NCBI GenBank assembly: GCA_947591175.1
Contig: CANQDB010000068.1
Location: forward strand, 1-7,122
Reading direction: 5' to 3'
DNA: 7,122 nucleotides
Origin: an uncultured Bacilli bacterium
Lineage (GTDB): Bacteria; Bacillota_I; Bacilli_A; RF39; UBA660
Part shown: one piece after another, positions 1 to 6,574 of the stretch
How the letters are laid out: every line of letters begins with the position of its first letter
How positions within the stretch are numbered: the first letter of the stretch is position 1
Notes under the pieces: generated by a model
Told to the model about the DNA's origin: nothing
Databases searched by the model: none
Seen by the model: only the letters and a program-made list of their open reading frames with translations
Translations under genes and position numbers: made by a program

Positions 1-1570
1 GAGGATTTTTTTCTTTACTAATTATTTCGTCTACAAATGTAGTAATCTCATTAGATAAATCGATGATTTCTTTTTGATCTGTTCCGTAGCGAGTCGGTTG
101 ATTTTGTAATTCGTGAACAAGTTCTTCATTATTTTCAAAGTTATGGTTTCGGCTCTCATTGAGGTCTTTTAAACTATATTTCTTATTGTCATACACTAGT
201 GTTTTGATATTATAAATACTGTTGACTACATTAGAAAGTGATACAGCAGTAAAACCATAATGGTTATAATGAGCTCCACCTAAAGCAATATCTTTGGTTT
301 TCTTATTACAGTCGTCCGTAAGAAGAGAAAGAATAGGACTAGGCTCCCATTTTATTTCGTTAATACGTTTAACAAAATCTTGAATATACTTCTTTAAATA
401 TTTTTTATAGGTCTTTATTAATTTCATATAATTATCAATTTCTTCTAAATCTTCTTTTTCTAACATTTCTAAGAAGGGTTCCATATAAACGATGGAGTCA
501 ACATTATTTTGATCAATTGAACGGCTGGCAATTAGTGGTTCCCAGCAGGCAGAAGTAACATAGTTATAAGCATCTTTTTTCTCATAACCAAAGGCAATTA
601 GTTTAGGAATAATCACGTCATCGTTAGCAAATAAAGGACATCCTACTCCAGTTTGGATACAAGAAAGGGATAGTTCCATTAAGTCTCTAGGAACTTCTTT
701 TGTCACTCTTAATAAAACTTTTGGATCTGGCAATTGGACTTCTTTCATAACCTCTATAAAGAGATATGTCAAATCGTTGGTAAAATAATTACCTGTCTCA
801 TCCTTTCCCCCTAGAATAATGATTTGTCCAGTATCTCCTAAAAGGGAATTGCTTTTAACCCAATAATGTTTGTGTAAAACTTGTACAAAATCACTTAACA
901 TCTCATGGGCTTGTTCTCTTGTCAGTTTTTGTTCTTTTATATCTTTTTTATAATATGGATCTAGGATTTTATCAAGTCTTCCTAAGCCATTTAAATCATG
1001 CCCTGATTGCCATAGAAGTTGGTTGTAGAAGAGGATTCGTTGGAGTGCTTCTTCAAAAGAGGATGCTTTTTTTGTCTTTATATTTTCAAAGTACCTTGTT
1101 AATTTTTCTTTTTCTGGATGATGACTCTTTGCTAATGCTTTTATAATGTTGTCGAGATAGATTTCGATACCTATAAGTAATCCTTCTTGATCTTCTTGAT
1201 AAGTACTTTCTTTTATTTTTTTGTTTTCTTTTTTGAAATCTTCAAGTGAATGTTCAAGTATTCTCGTATAGTCCATTGTTATATTACCAAGCATGAGGTA
1301 ATCACGATGCATAGTTTTATATATATCGAGGTTATACACAAAACGACTCTCTTCATCAATTTGAACTTTGGCTTTCGAAAATAATTTTCTAGCTTGAACT
1401 CCTTTTGAGCCTTTACAAGAAGGGGCTCGAAATAGAAAAAGTGATTTGATACCAAAGAAACTTGTCTTTAACATGCTTTTATTTTTACGATGATATCGCA
1501 TTACTAATAAAACATTAGCAATACGAGTTTGAGTTAAAATTTTTTTGACTATATTTTTAATGATTTGCAT
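1..1570 (-). CDS. Glycyl radical enzyme (pyruvate formate-lyase/diol dehydratase superfamily), C-terminus cut by window edge
   Basis: The frame is open for 523 codons from an ATG at 1570 to the window edge, with no stop. Superfamily landmarks appear in order: GH-x5-GRLD (190-200) followed by PYY; LGG (253-255) in a GQIIILGG context; LPDP then LLRV (280-289); TGVGCPLF (307-314) and DDVIIP (317-322); the active-site loop SACWEP with Cys342 and Glu344; GGAHYNHYG (431-439); and PTRYGTD (492-498). Cys-x-Glu-Pro is the arrangement of glycerol dehydratase and choline TMA-lyase-type enzymes (GCVEP), not the Cys-Cys pair of true pyruvate formate-lyase. The thiyl Cys and the acid Glu are therefore visible. 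The glycyl radical loop (RVxGY type) should lie beyond the edge and is not seen. Cys342 sits about 90 residues earlier than in glycerol dehydratase (Cys433), so the N-terminal part is short. The start is supported by AGGAGG five bases upstream and a 14-base overlap with the flippase gene. The substrate is unknown; membership of the family is near certain. Confidence 0.9.
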   Translation of the reverse strand, partial: MQIIKNIVKKILTQTRIANVLLVMRYHRKNKSMLKTSFFGIKSLFLFRAPSCKGSKGVQARKLFSKAKVQIDEESRFVYNLDIYKTMHRDYLMLGNITMDYTRILEHSLEDFKKENKKIKESTYQEDQEGLLIGIEIYLDNIIKALAKSHHPEKEKLTRYFENIKTKKASSFEEALQRILFYNQLLWQSGHDLNGLGRLDKILDPYYKKDIKEQKLTREQAHEMLSDFVQVLHKHYWVKSNSLLGDTGQIIILGGKDETGNYFTNDLTYLFIEVMKEVQLPDPKVLLRVTKEVPRDLMELSLSCIQTGVGCPLFANDDVIIPKLIAFGYEKKDAYNYVTSACWEPLIASRSIDQNNVDSIVYMEPFLEMLEKEDLEEIDNYMKLIKTYKKYLKKYIQDFVKRINEIKWEPSPILSLLTDDCNKKTKDIALGGAHYNHYGFTAVSLSNVVNSIYNIKTLVYDNKKYSLKDLNESRNHNFENNEELVHELQNQPTRYGTDQKEIIDLSNEITTFVDEIISKEKNP

Positions 1571-3029
1571 GATGACCTCCTCTTTTTAATTTTACCCCAA
1601 TGCTTTGCTTAATAGGATTCCAGATATCTTTTAAGAATTGATATCTGAGAAGCGAAAGCATTGCAATATAGACAGAGATACCGATAACTACTTCAATAAG
1701 CGTATTCATGATGCTAACACTCAACTGGTTGGTAACAAAAGCTACAACTACAAACATAACAATTCCACTCAATACACATTTTATCGAACGTTTTAAAATA
1801 TCTCGCAAACGAAACTGACCTTTAAAATAATGAAGTTGAATGGCTAAAATAGTTGTTTCTGCTAAAACTGAAGCAATAGCAGCTCCTACTCCTTTATAGT
1901 AATGAATAAGTATGATGTTTAGTAAAACGTTGACCAAGGCTCCAACGATAACAGAAGCCGTAAATACATTTTGGCGTCCCGTCTGAACCAAATATTGTAC
2001 GCCTGTGATACCATTTAAACCAATGGCTATTAGTATCGGTGCCGTGGCAATAATAATATTAGTTACTCCATCAAAGCCATTTCCATAATACCATGGTACG
2101 AGTTTGGAAACAATTGCTATAAATCCTAGTACCATAGGAATTGATAAAAGCCAAACAAAATCAAATGATTTTTCAAGACAACTTTTTATTTCTTTTTCAT
2201 CATGTTCATGATAAGCATTGGCAATTCGAGAGTTCATAACACTTTGTAAAGCTGCAAGAACAAGCATAGCTGCTCTTACTACTTTCTGAGCCTGTTCATA
2301 ATATCCTACTTCAACCATATCAGATGTGATAAACCCAATCATCGTTTTATCTAGTACAGTATAAATTTGAATCGCAATTTGTGGTAAAAAAAGTAAGATA
2401 ACGGGTTTTATTATTTTCTTAATTTCTAATTCTTTGAAAGGAACTCGAACCAAATATTTAGGAAGATAAAAAATCATCGAAAGGTTTCCAATTAATTCAG
2501 CTCCTACATAGATAAGCATATATAGGCCTAAGTCTTCTGGTTTTTTTACTAAAGTAAAAATCAAAAACAGACTTAAGACTTTCACAACAAGATTACGAAT
2601 AACTGTTTTATCAAACTCTTCTAAGCCTTGAAAGAACCAATTTATATCGAGCATAGATGCTACTAACTGAATAATCAAAATACGATAATAAGGAGCATAA
2701 GTTCCTACTCTTCCATAAATTAAATAAAAGAATAATATAGCAATCAGTAATGAAATAAATCTTAGAATAAATAACTCGTAGAAAACTTTACTGGCTCTTT
2801 TTTTATCATTTTGATGATAGGCTATTTCTCTTTGTCCATACATCGAAACACCAAGTGATCCTAGCATAACAAAGTATGTGACAATTGAAAGTGTATATCC
2901 AAAGATACCAATAGACTCAGCCTGTAAAACACGAGATAGATAAGGAGTGGTAATAAGTGGTAATAGTATGATTAATAACTGATAAATTAAACTGTAGATG
3001 AAGTTTTTCTTAATACTATTTTTCTTCAT
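1557..3029 (-). CDS. Wzx-type polysaccharide flippase (MOP superfamily)
   Basis: This is a 490-residue polytopic membrane protein, the usual length for Wzx/RfbX repeat-unit flippases. The N-terminus has the Polysacc_synt (PF01943) pattern: a basic start, a first hydrophobic helix, then TPYLSRVLQ (28-36) and GIFGYTLSI (41-49). WFFQGLEEF (131-139) followed by RN is typical of Gram-positive members. Roughly 12-14 hydrophobic segments are spread along the chain, and the C-terminal half matches the layout of the PolySacc_synt_C type. By family knowledge it translocates undecaprenyl-diphosphate-linked oligosaccharide across the plasma membrane. The ATG at 3029 has AAAGGAG nine bases upstream. It sits 26 bases after the DUF4422 gene and overlaps the next gene by 14 bases. 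The cargo cannot be read from sequence; a teichoic-acid-like or side-chain carrier remains possible. Confidence 0.93.
   Translation of the reverse strand: MKKNSIKKNFIYSLIYQLLIILLPLITTPYLSRVLQAESIGIFGYTLSIVTYFVMLGSLGVSMYGQREIAYHQNDKKRASKVFYELFILRFISLLIAILFFYLIYGRVGTYAPYYRILIIQLVASMLDINWFFQGLEEFDKTVIRNLVVKVLSLFLIFTLVKKPEDLGLYMLIYVGAELIGNLSMIFYLPKYLVRVPFKELEIKKIIKPVILLFLPQIAIQIYTVLDKTMIGFITSDMVEVGYYEQAQKVVRAAMLVLAALQSVMNSRIANAYHEHDEKEIKSCLEKSFDFVWLLSIPMVLGFIAIVSKLVPWYYGNGFDGVTNIIIATAPILIAIGLNGITGVQYLVQTGRQNVFTASVIVGALVNVLLNIILIHYYKGVGAAIASVLAETTILAIQLHYFKGQFRLRDILKRSIKCVLSGIVMFVVVAFVTNQLSVSIMNTLIEVVIGISVYIAMLSLLRYQFLKDIWNPIKQSIGVKLKRGGHHANH
1576..1581 (-). promoter_or_regulatory. Shine-Dalgarno site for the glycyl radical enzyme gene
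   Basis: AGGAGG on the minus strand lies five bases before the ATG at 1570, inside the last codons of the flippase gene. It is the best-matched ribosome site in the window. It fixes the start of the left-edge gene and suggests efficient translation coupled to the flippase. Confidence 0.85.
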
Positions 3030-3055
3030 GATTGGAATCTCCTTTCTAATGGTTA

Positions 3056-3820
3056 TTATTTTCCAAAAATGGTTTTTTTAATATGATATTCGATATTTTC
3101 AACTTTTGTATTTTTATCTAAATTATACACAGGAACTTCTTTAACTGTTTTGTTGTTGTGATGAATCCAAACATTAAAAAGCCGTTCTGATAAAAAGCCA
3201 AATATTCTTTTATTATACGAATCATAATTACTGATATCAACTCTTTTTTCGACTTCAAATAAGATATCAAATAACCACTCATAATAGGAATCAAATGAAG
3301 CTTTTGAAGAAATAAACATATTACAGGCATAAAATTTACGACTTTTCTCCATCCATTCGAAGGAATCTAGATAATTAGGGTATTTTTCGGCAATTACTTT
3401 TTTACAAATTTCCCAATCCTCAATATGATGAAATTTTTGGTATGAACTTCGCAAGTTTTTACACCGTAATAAATAATTTTTTCTAGGAACAATTAAATCA
3501 TATTTCTTAAGGTAATCTAAGATGGTATTTCGATCCAGTAAATGGTCAAAGGTGTTTTTATTATCTTTAAAAAAGTATCTTCGATAATGTGTTAAACCAA
3601 CGATATCAGAGTTATCGTTTTTCCATATCCAATAAGTAGCTGTCAATTCACAAAAATTTAGGTTTTTCGATGATATGTTATCTCCTATATCATCTGTCAC
3701 TTTTGTAAATTTTTCTTTGTTATGAGCGCCTACTTGTATAGGAACATATATTTTGTCTTTCGGAAAATCTACTTTTTTGTGGGCTGCAATATAAATTTTT
3801 ATTTTTTCTCTATCTTTCAT
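3056..3820 (-). CDS. DUF4422 family putative glycosyltransferase, capsule/exopolysaccharide type
   Basis: The protein has 254 residues from the ATG at 3820. Family hallmarks are IAAHK (11-15), IQVGA (28-32), DNIS (47-50), ELTATYWIWKN (58-68) and GLTHYRRYF (75-83), followed by a mixed alpha/beta C-terminal half without membrane segments. DUF4422 proteins are common in capsule and exopolysaccharide loci, where they are treated as cytoplasmic glycosyltransferases; donor and acceptor cannot be told here. Start choice: an in-frame TTG at 3853 would add 11 residues and overlap the preceding gene by 13 bases. The ATG at 3820 is preferred because AGGAAAG lies just upstream and the conserved domain starts right after it. 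The gap to the upstream gene is then 20 bases. It lies between a GT2 enzyme and the flippase, which fits repeat-unit assembly. Confidence 0.88.
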   Translation of the reverse strand: MKDREKIKIYIAAHKKVDFPKDKIYVPIQVGAHNKEKFTKVTDDIGDNISSKNLNFCELTATYWIWKNDNSDIVGLTHYRRYFFKDNKNTFDHLLDRNTILDYLKKYDLIVPRKNYLLRCKNLRSSYQKFHHIEDWEICKKVIAEKYPNYLDSFEWMEKSRKFYACNMFISSKASFDSYYEWLFDILFEVEKRVDISNYDSYNKRIFGFLSERLFNVWIHHNNKTVKEVPVYNLDKNTKVENIEYHIKKTIFGK

Positions 3821-3840
3821 TTTTTCTTTCCTACTTTCAA

Positions 3841-4797
3841 TTATCCTTTGCAATAAAAACAGGCAAAGAAAGGTATTAAATGGATTTTTTCCATCATTAA
3901 GAATATAAAAACAATCAGCCGATTACGGAGTGGTTCACCTTTTATTTTCGTTGATAAAGGAGAAAATTTAGCTTTAATATCTTTCTCATGATAAAAAGTT
4001 TTTATCCGCTTATATTCTTCAACGAATTCTTCTTTTGTGGCGTTTTTTCCTGAAAATAGTAAATACCATATATAATAACGTATCAAATAATAAGATAAAA
4101 ACTCATCTGTTTGGGGATATAAGTCTAAAATATATTGTATAAATGTTAAGATATCCACTTTTTTATTTAAACCTTTTTGGGAAGTGTTAGAAACACTTTC
4201 TTCGTTATAGAACCAATTATAACCAATGTAAGAATCTGTTACAATTTTAGGTTTTTTAGCATAAATTGATAAATTAAAATAGACATCTTCTCCGATTGGA
4301 TAGTTTAAAAATTCTATTTTATTTTGAGTTAAAAAAGCTGTACGATACATTTTAGCCCAAGGAGCCGTAATTATGTATTTCGACCATGGTGTATCCTTCA
4401 GTTTTTCTAAATGTAATATTTTTTTATCTTTGGTTATTCGACGATATCCCGTTAAGACAAGATCTCCTTTATTTGACGAAATAATAGTGTATAATTTCTC
4501 AATATAGTCGCAATCTAAATAATCGTCATTATCGACGAAAGCAATATACTTCCCTTTCGCTAACTGCATTCCTTTATTTCTGGTCTTAGCTACTCCTTGA
4601 TTTTTTTGATCAATTATTTTGATTCGCCTATCCTTTTCTCTGTATGTTTCGATTACTTTTAAACTATCGTCTGTCGAACCATCGTTAATTAAGATTAGTT
4701 CAAAGTCAGCAAATGTTTGAGCTAGTATACTTTCAATACATTTTCCAACATGCTTACTAGCATTATAGACAGGAACGATTATTGATACTTTAACCAT
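3841..4797 (-). CDS. Family 2 glycosyltransferase (GT-A fold)
   Basis: This is a 318-residue protein with a clear GT2 N-terminal domain: IIVPVYNAS (6-14), LINDGSTDDS (36-45), QGVAKTRNKG (67-76, the region that follows the nucleotide-binding core) and a DNDD metal-binding motif at 89-92 in place of the commoner DSDD. The two flanking acids of the DxD are kept, so activity is expected. The C-terminal 100 residues are family-specific, rich in aromatic and basic residues, and end in a short hydrophobic stretch that could associate with the membrane. It probably adds one sugar to a lipid-linked repeat unit on the cytoplasmic face; the sugar is not predictable. The ATG at 4797 follows an AGGTG site and lies seven bases after the DUF2304 stop, so the genes are almost certainly co-transcribed. 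Confidence 0.93.
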   Translation of the reverse strand: MVKVSIIVPVYNASKHVGKCIESILAQTFADFELILINDGSTDDSLKVIETYREKDRRIKIIDQKNQGVAKTRNKGMQLAKGKYIAFVDNDDYLDCDYIEKLYTIISSNKGDLVLTGYRRITKDKKILHLEKLKDTPWSKYIITAPWAKMYRTAFLTQNKIEFLNYPIGEDVYFNLSIYAKKPKIVTDSYIGYNWFYNEESVSNTSQKGLNKKVDILTFIQYILDLYPQTDEFLSYYLIRYYIWYLLFSGKNATKEEFVEEYKRIKTFYHEKDIKAKFSPLSTKIKGEPLRNRLIVFIFLMMEKIHLIPFFACFYCKG

Positions 4798-4804
4798 GTT
4801 TCAC

Positions 4805-5146
4805 CTACTTCTTATTAGCTTCCTTTTTTAAAATAGATATCTCTTGAATCAATAATCGAATTTTCTTATCTTGTGTCGATACAATTACTGTAAGAGCAAT
4901 CGTGATGATAATAAGAGATGCTATCAACAAAGAAAAAACCATATTAGATGGTGTCTGAAATCCTAATTGTTTTGTAAGAAAATCTAGTAATCCAGGAATT
5001 AGAAGGCAAATCGTCAAAAAGAAGAAAACACAGAACCAAACTAAAGAATATTTAATCGTAATTTTTTGTTTTTTTAATAAAAAAAGAATAAAAAGTAATA
5101 CAAAGCAACTAAATATTAAAGAACAAACAAATAAATTTACTGTCAT
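4805..5146 (-). CDS. DUF2304 small membrane protein, GacJ-like partner of the adjacent GT2
   Basis: The 113-residue protein has three predicted membrane helices (about 4-24, 33-52 and 67-91) and a charged C-terminal helix (92-113) that may form a coiled coil. Size, topology and position match DUF2304 proteins such as streptococcal GacJ, which binds the GT2 enzyme GacI and stimulates synthesis of polyprenyl-phosphate-GlcNAc. Its ATG overlaps the stop of the upstream GT2 gene as ATGA, a sign of translational coupling and often of a physical complex. A G-rich site (AGGGGG) precedes the start. Family assignment rests on layout and context, since the family has few invariant residues. No enzymatic role is proposed. 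Confidence 0.8.
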   Translation of the reverse strand: MTVNLFVCSLIFSCFVLLFILFLLKKQKITIKYSLVWFCVFFFLTICLLIPGLLDFLTKQLGFQTPSNMVFSLLIASLIIITIALTVIVSTQDKKIRLLIQEISILKKEANKK

Positions 5147-5847
5147 TTCTTTTTCCCCCTAATACCTACAACTAAGATGGATAAAATTACATTGATCATA
5201 TAATATGCACTTTTCCAAGTATGAATACTCGATTTCCCTAGTTCACGCTCGTTCATACTAACTGGTACTTCTACTACTGTGTATTTATTTTTTAAAGCTT
5301 CAGTCGTCGAAACAGGTTCAGGATATTCCACTGGATAATTAGTGGAAAACTCCTCAATTAATGTTCGATCAATTGCTCGAAACCCACTCGTTGTATCATA
5401 TATTTTTTTCCCGGTTACCAATTTGATAAAGAAAGAAATAAGTGTAATTCCTATTCTTCGTGTGCGACTTGATTTAAAATTGCTACTCATTTTGTCGATA
5501 AAACGTGAGCCAATTACCATATTGGCTTTTTTTTCTATTATCGGTTCCATTAAAGTTTTTATATAGGCTACATCATGTTGTCCATCACCATCGAATTGAA
5601 TCGCTATATCATAATTATTATGAAGTGCATATTTATATCCAGTTTGTACAGCTCCACCAATTCCTAAATTATGAACTAAATTAATACATGGAATATGATT
5701 TTCTTTGCACAAGATTCCTGTTTTATCTTTTGAGCCATCGTTAATAACTATGACATCAAGTGATTTATCTGATTTTTTTATTTTTTGATAGACTCTTACA
5801 ATATTTTCTTCTTCATTGTAAGCAGGAATGATTAATAGTACTTTCAT
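5143..5847 (-). CDS. Polyprenyl-phosphate glycosyltransferase, GT2 (GacI/DPM1-like)
   Basis: This 234-residue protein is of the dolichol-phosphate-mannose synthase type: IPAYNEEEN (7-15), VINDGSKD (34-41), NLGIGGAVQTGY (60-71), QFDGDGQHD with metal-binding D86 and D88, GSRF (113-116) and DTTSGFRA (151-158). A conserved late motif, MNERELGKSSI, leads into a C-terminal hydrophobic stretch ending in basic residues. Enzymes of this type transfer a sugar from a nucleotide donor to undecaprenyl phosphate on the inner membrane face; the product is later used outside the cell by a GT-C transferase. Pairing with the DUF2304 gene (4-base overlap) mirrors gacI-gacJ of streptococci. It is the first gene after a probable promoter and has GAGGAG nine bases before the ATG at 5847. 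The sugar (GlcNAc, Glc or another) is not determined by what I can see. Confidence 0.93.
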   Translation of the reverse strand: MKVLLIIPAYNEEENIVRVYQKIKKSDKSLDVIVINDGSKDKTGILCKENHIPCINLVHNLGIGGAVQTGYKYALHNNYDIAIQFDGDGQHDVAYIKTLMEPIIEKKANMVIGSRFIDKMSSNFKSSRTRRIGITLISFFIKLVTGKKIYDTTSGFRAIDRTLIEEFSTNYPVEYPEPVSTTEALKNKYTVVEVPVSMNERELGKSSIHTWKSAYYMINVILSILVVGIRGKKK

Positions 5848-5870
5848 TATATTTACTCCTCGTTATTCTC

Positions 5871-5900
5871 ATTATATAATATCTAGCGGCTTAAAGTAAA
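5871..5900 (-). promoter_or_regulatory. Probable sigma-A promoter of the polysaccharide operon
   Basis: On the minus strand, TTTACT (5900-5895) and TATAAT (5876-5871) are separated by 18 bases. The -10 is perfect and the -35 matches TTGACA at four of six positions. The predicted start lies about 10-20 bases before the GAGGAG ribosome site, giving a short leader. It occupies the 74-base gap (5848-5921) between the unknown anchored-protein gene and the GT2 gene. No strong terminator is seen in that gap, so read-through from upstream is also possible. Confidence 0.6.
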
Positions 5901-5921
5901 GAAAAACACCTATGGTTACTA

Positions 5922-6473
5922 TTAAAAAGCTTTAATTTCTAACGAAGCCAAATATTTGTAATGTTCTTTCATATTTTGTTCAATTTCCCTATTTAATAAT
6001 TTATAATCACCATTTTGAATAAAATTTGTGAAGGAATTATATATTGTTTTTGGTAGAAGTTGCTCAGATGTTGGATTAGTAAAGCCTTCCCCTGGAGATT
6101 CCATTTTGATAACTTCATCATTTTTGAATGTGAATTTATATGGAGTATTATAACTACCAGATCCTGAATATAATTTACCATCTTTTACATAATATGAGGT
6201 TTCATTTATACAGATATATGCATACTGATAATCGTCATCAGTGCTAACTCCAAAGCCATGATAAGCTATTATTTGTTGATAATCTTCTTCGACTTGATTT
6301 GAATCATCGTTTTGACTTCTAAAATATTCAATAGCAATGTCATATAGGTAATCACGATCGGTTAAGTATTTCGTTTTATCGATTGAGTTATCGTATATAA
6401 AATATCCTATAATTCCTAATATTAAGATTATTACTATTACTATAATAGCACCTATTATTTTTTTCTTTTCCAT
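5922..6473 (-). CDS. Membrane-anchored extracellular protein of unknown function
   Basis: I do not recognise this 183-residue protein. It starts with MEKKK, then a single strongly hydrophobic helix (about 7-27) with no lipobox cysteine or obvious signal-peptidase site, so it is probably an N-terminally anchored protein with an external domain. The external part is acidic around 44-80 (runs of D, E, Q and N), then aromatic and glycine/serine-rich (YYVKDGKLYSGSGSYN, near 113-128). It continues with PYKFTFKNDEVIKME (near 130-144), which looks like beta strands, and a helical end with several Tyr and Glu. The only cysteine is in the YICINE segment. AAAGGTG lies eight bases before the ATG at 6473. 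It has its own promoter-like region, and it sits between an ABC permease gene and the polysaccharide operon. Confidence 0.8.
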   Translation of the reverse strand: MEKKKIIGAIIVIVIILILGIIGYFIYDNSIDKTKYLTDRDYLYDIAIEYFRSQNDDSNQVEEDYQQIIAYHGFGVSTDDDYQYAYICINETSYYVKDGKLYSGSGSYNTPYKFTFKNDEVIKMESPGEGFTNPTSEQLLPKTIYNSFTNFIQNGDYKLLNREIEQNMKEHYKYLASLEIKAF

Positions 6474-6492
6474 AACAAATACACCTTTTTCT

Positions 6493-6538
6493 TACTCATT
6501 TTTATAAAAAAATGAGTAGACAATTCCTTGTATACTCA
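6493..6538. promoter_or_regulatory. Triple TACTCA/TGAGTA half-site array, operator-like
   Basis: Three perfect 6-base half-sites lie at 6493-6498 (TACTCA), 6513-6518 (TGAGTA) and 6533-6538 (TACTCA), with starts exactly 20 bases apart and alternating orientation. The left pair forms an 11-base inverted repeat with a 4-base spacer (6493-6503 and 6508-6518). The right pair forms a 6+4 base repeat around a GGAA loop (on the minus strand) with one mismatch. The array starts next to the -10 element and ends four bases before the ribosome site of the 183-residue protein gene. It fits a repressor or activator site in DNA, or alternative hairpins in RNA. No U-tract follows, so it is not an intrinsic terminator. 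Confidence 0.55.
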
Positions 6539-6539
6539 A

Positions 6540-6548
6540 ATTATATCA
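6540..6548 (-). promoter_or_regulatory. Extended -10 promoter element (TGATATAAT)
   Basis: The minus strand carries TG-A-TATAAT, a perfect extended -10. No good -35 is present at 16-18 bases upstream, which is tolerated for extended -10 promoters. The predicted start near 6533 falls within the first TGAGTA half-site and would give a leader of about 60 bases for the gene starting at 6473. Confidence 0.6.
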
Positions 6549-6574
6549 TGTTATCGGTGATTTAACTTAATTTT

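Noticed and set aside
919..1146. Plus-strand ORF of 75 codons
   Set aside because: It lies wholly antisense to the glycyl radical enzyme frame, which shows strong family motifs across the same bases. The translation is hydrophobic low-complexity with no family signal.
1..1570. Left-edge gene as true pyruvate formate-lyase (PflB)
   Set aside because: The catalytic loop has Cys-Trp-Glu-Pro instead of the adjacent Cys-Cys pair required for pyruvate cleavage, and the gene context is polysaccharide synthesis.
3118..3330. Minus-strand ORF of 70 codons
   Set aside because: It is an alternative frame inside the DUF4422 gene.
4533..4573. DNDD in the 318-residue GT2 as a sign of inactivation
   Set aside because: The two acids of the DxD motif are kept and Asn/Ser exchange at the middle position is tolerated in GT2 enzymes.
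5342..5566. Plus-strand ORF of 74 codons
   Set aside because: It is antisense to the GacI-like GT2 gene across its conserved catalytic core and has no recognisable motif.
5848..5921. Terminator between the 183-residue gene and the GT2 gene
   Set aside because: Only a 3-4 base stem before a run of T was found (near 5905-5920), too weak to call.
5993..6181. Minus-strand ORF of 62 codons
   Set aside because: It is an alternative frame inside the 183-residue protein gene.
6493..6518. Hairpin as an intrinsic terminator after the ABC permease gene
   Set aside because: The stem is almost all A-T, no U-tract follows on either strand, and it lies between a good -10 and the ribosome site of the next gene, so a regulatory role fits better.
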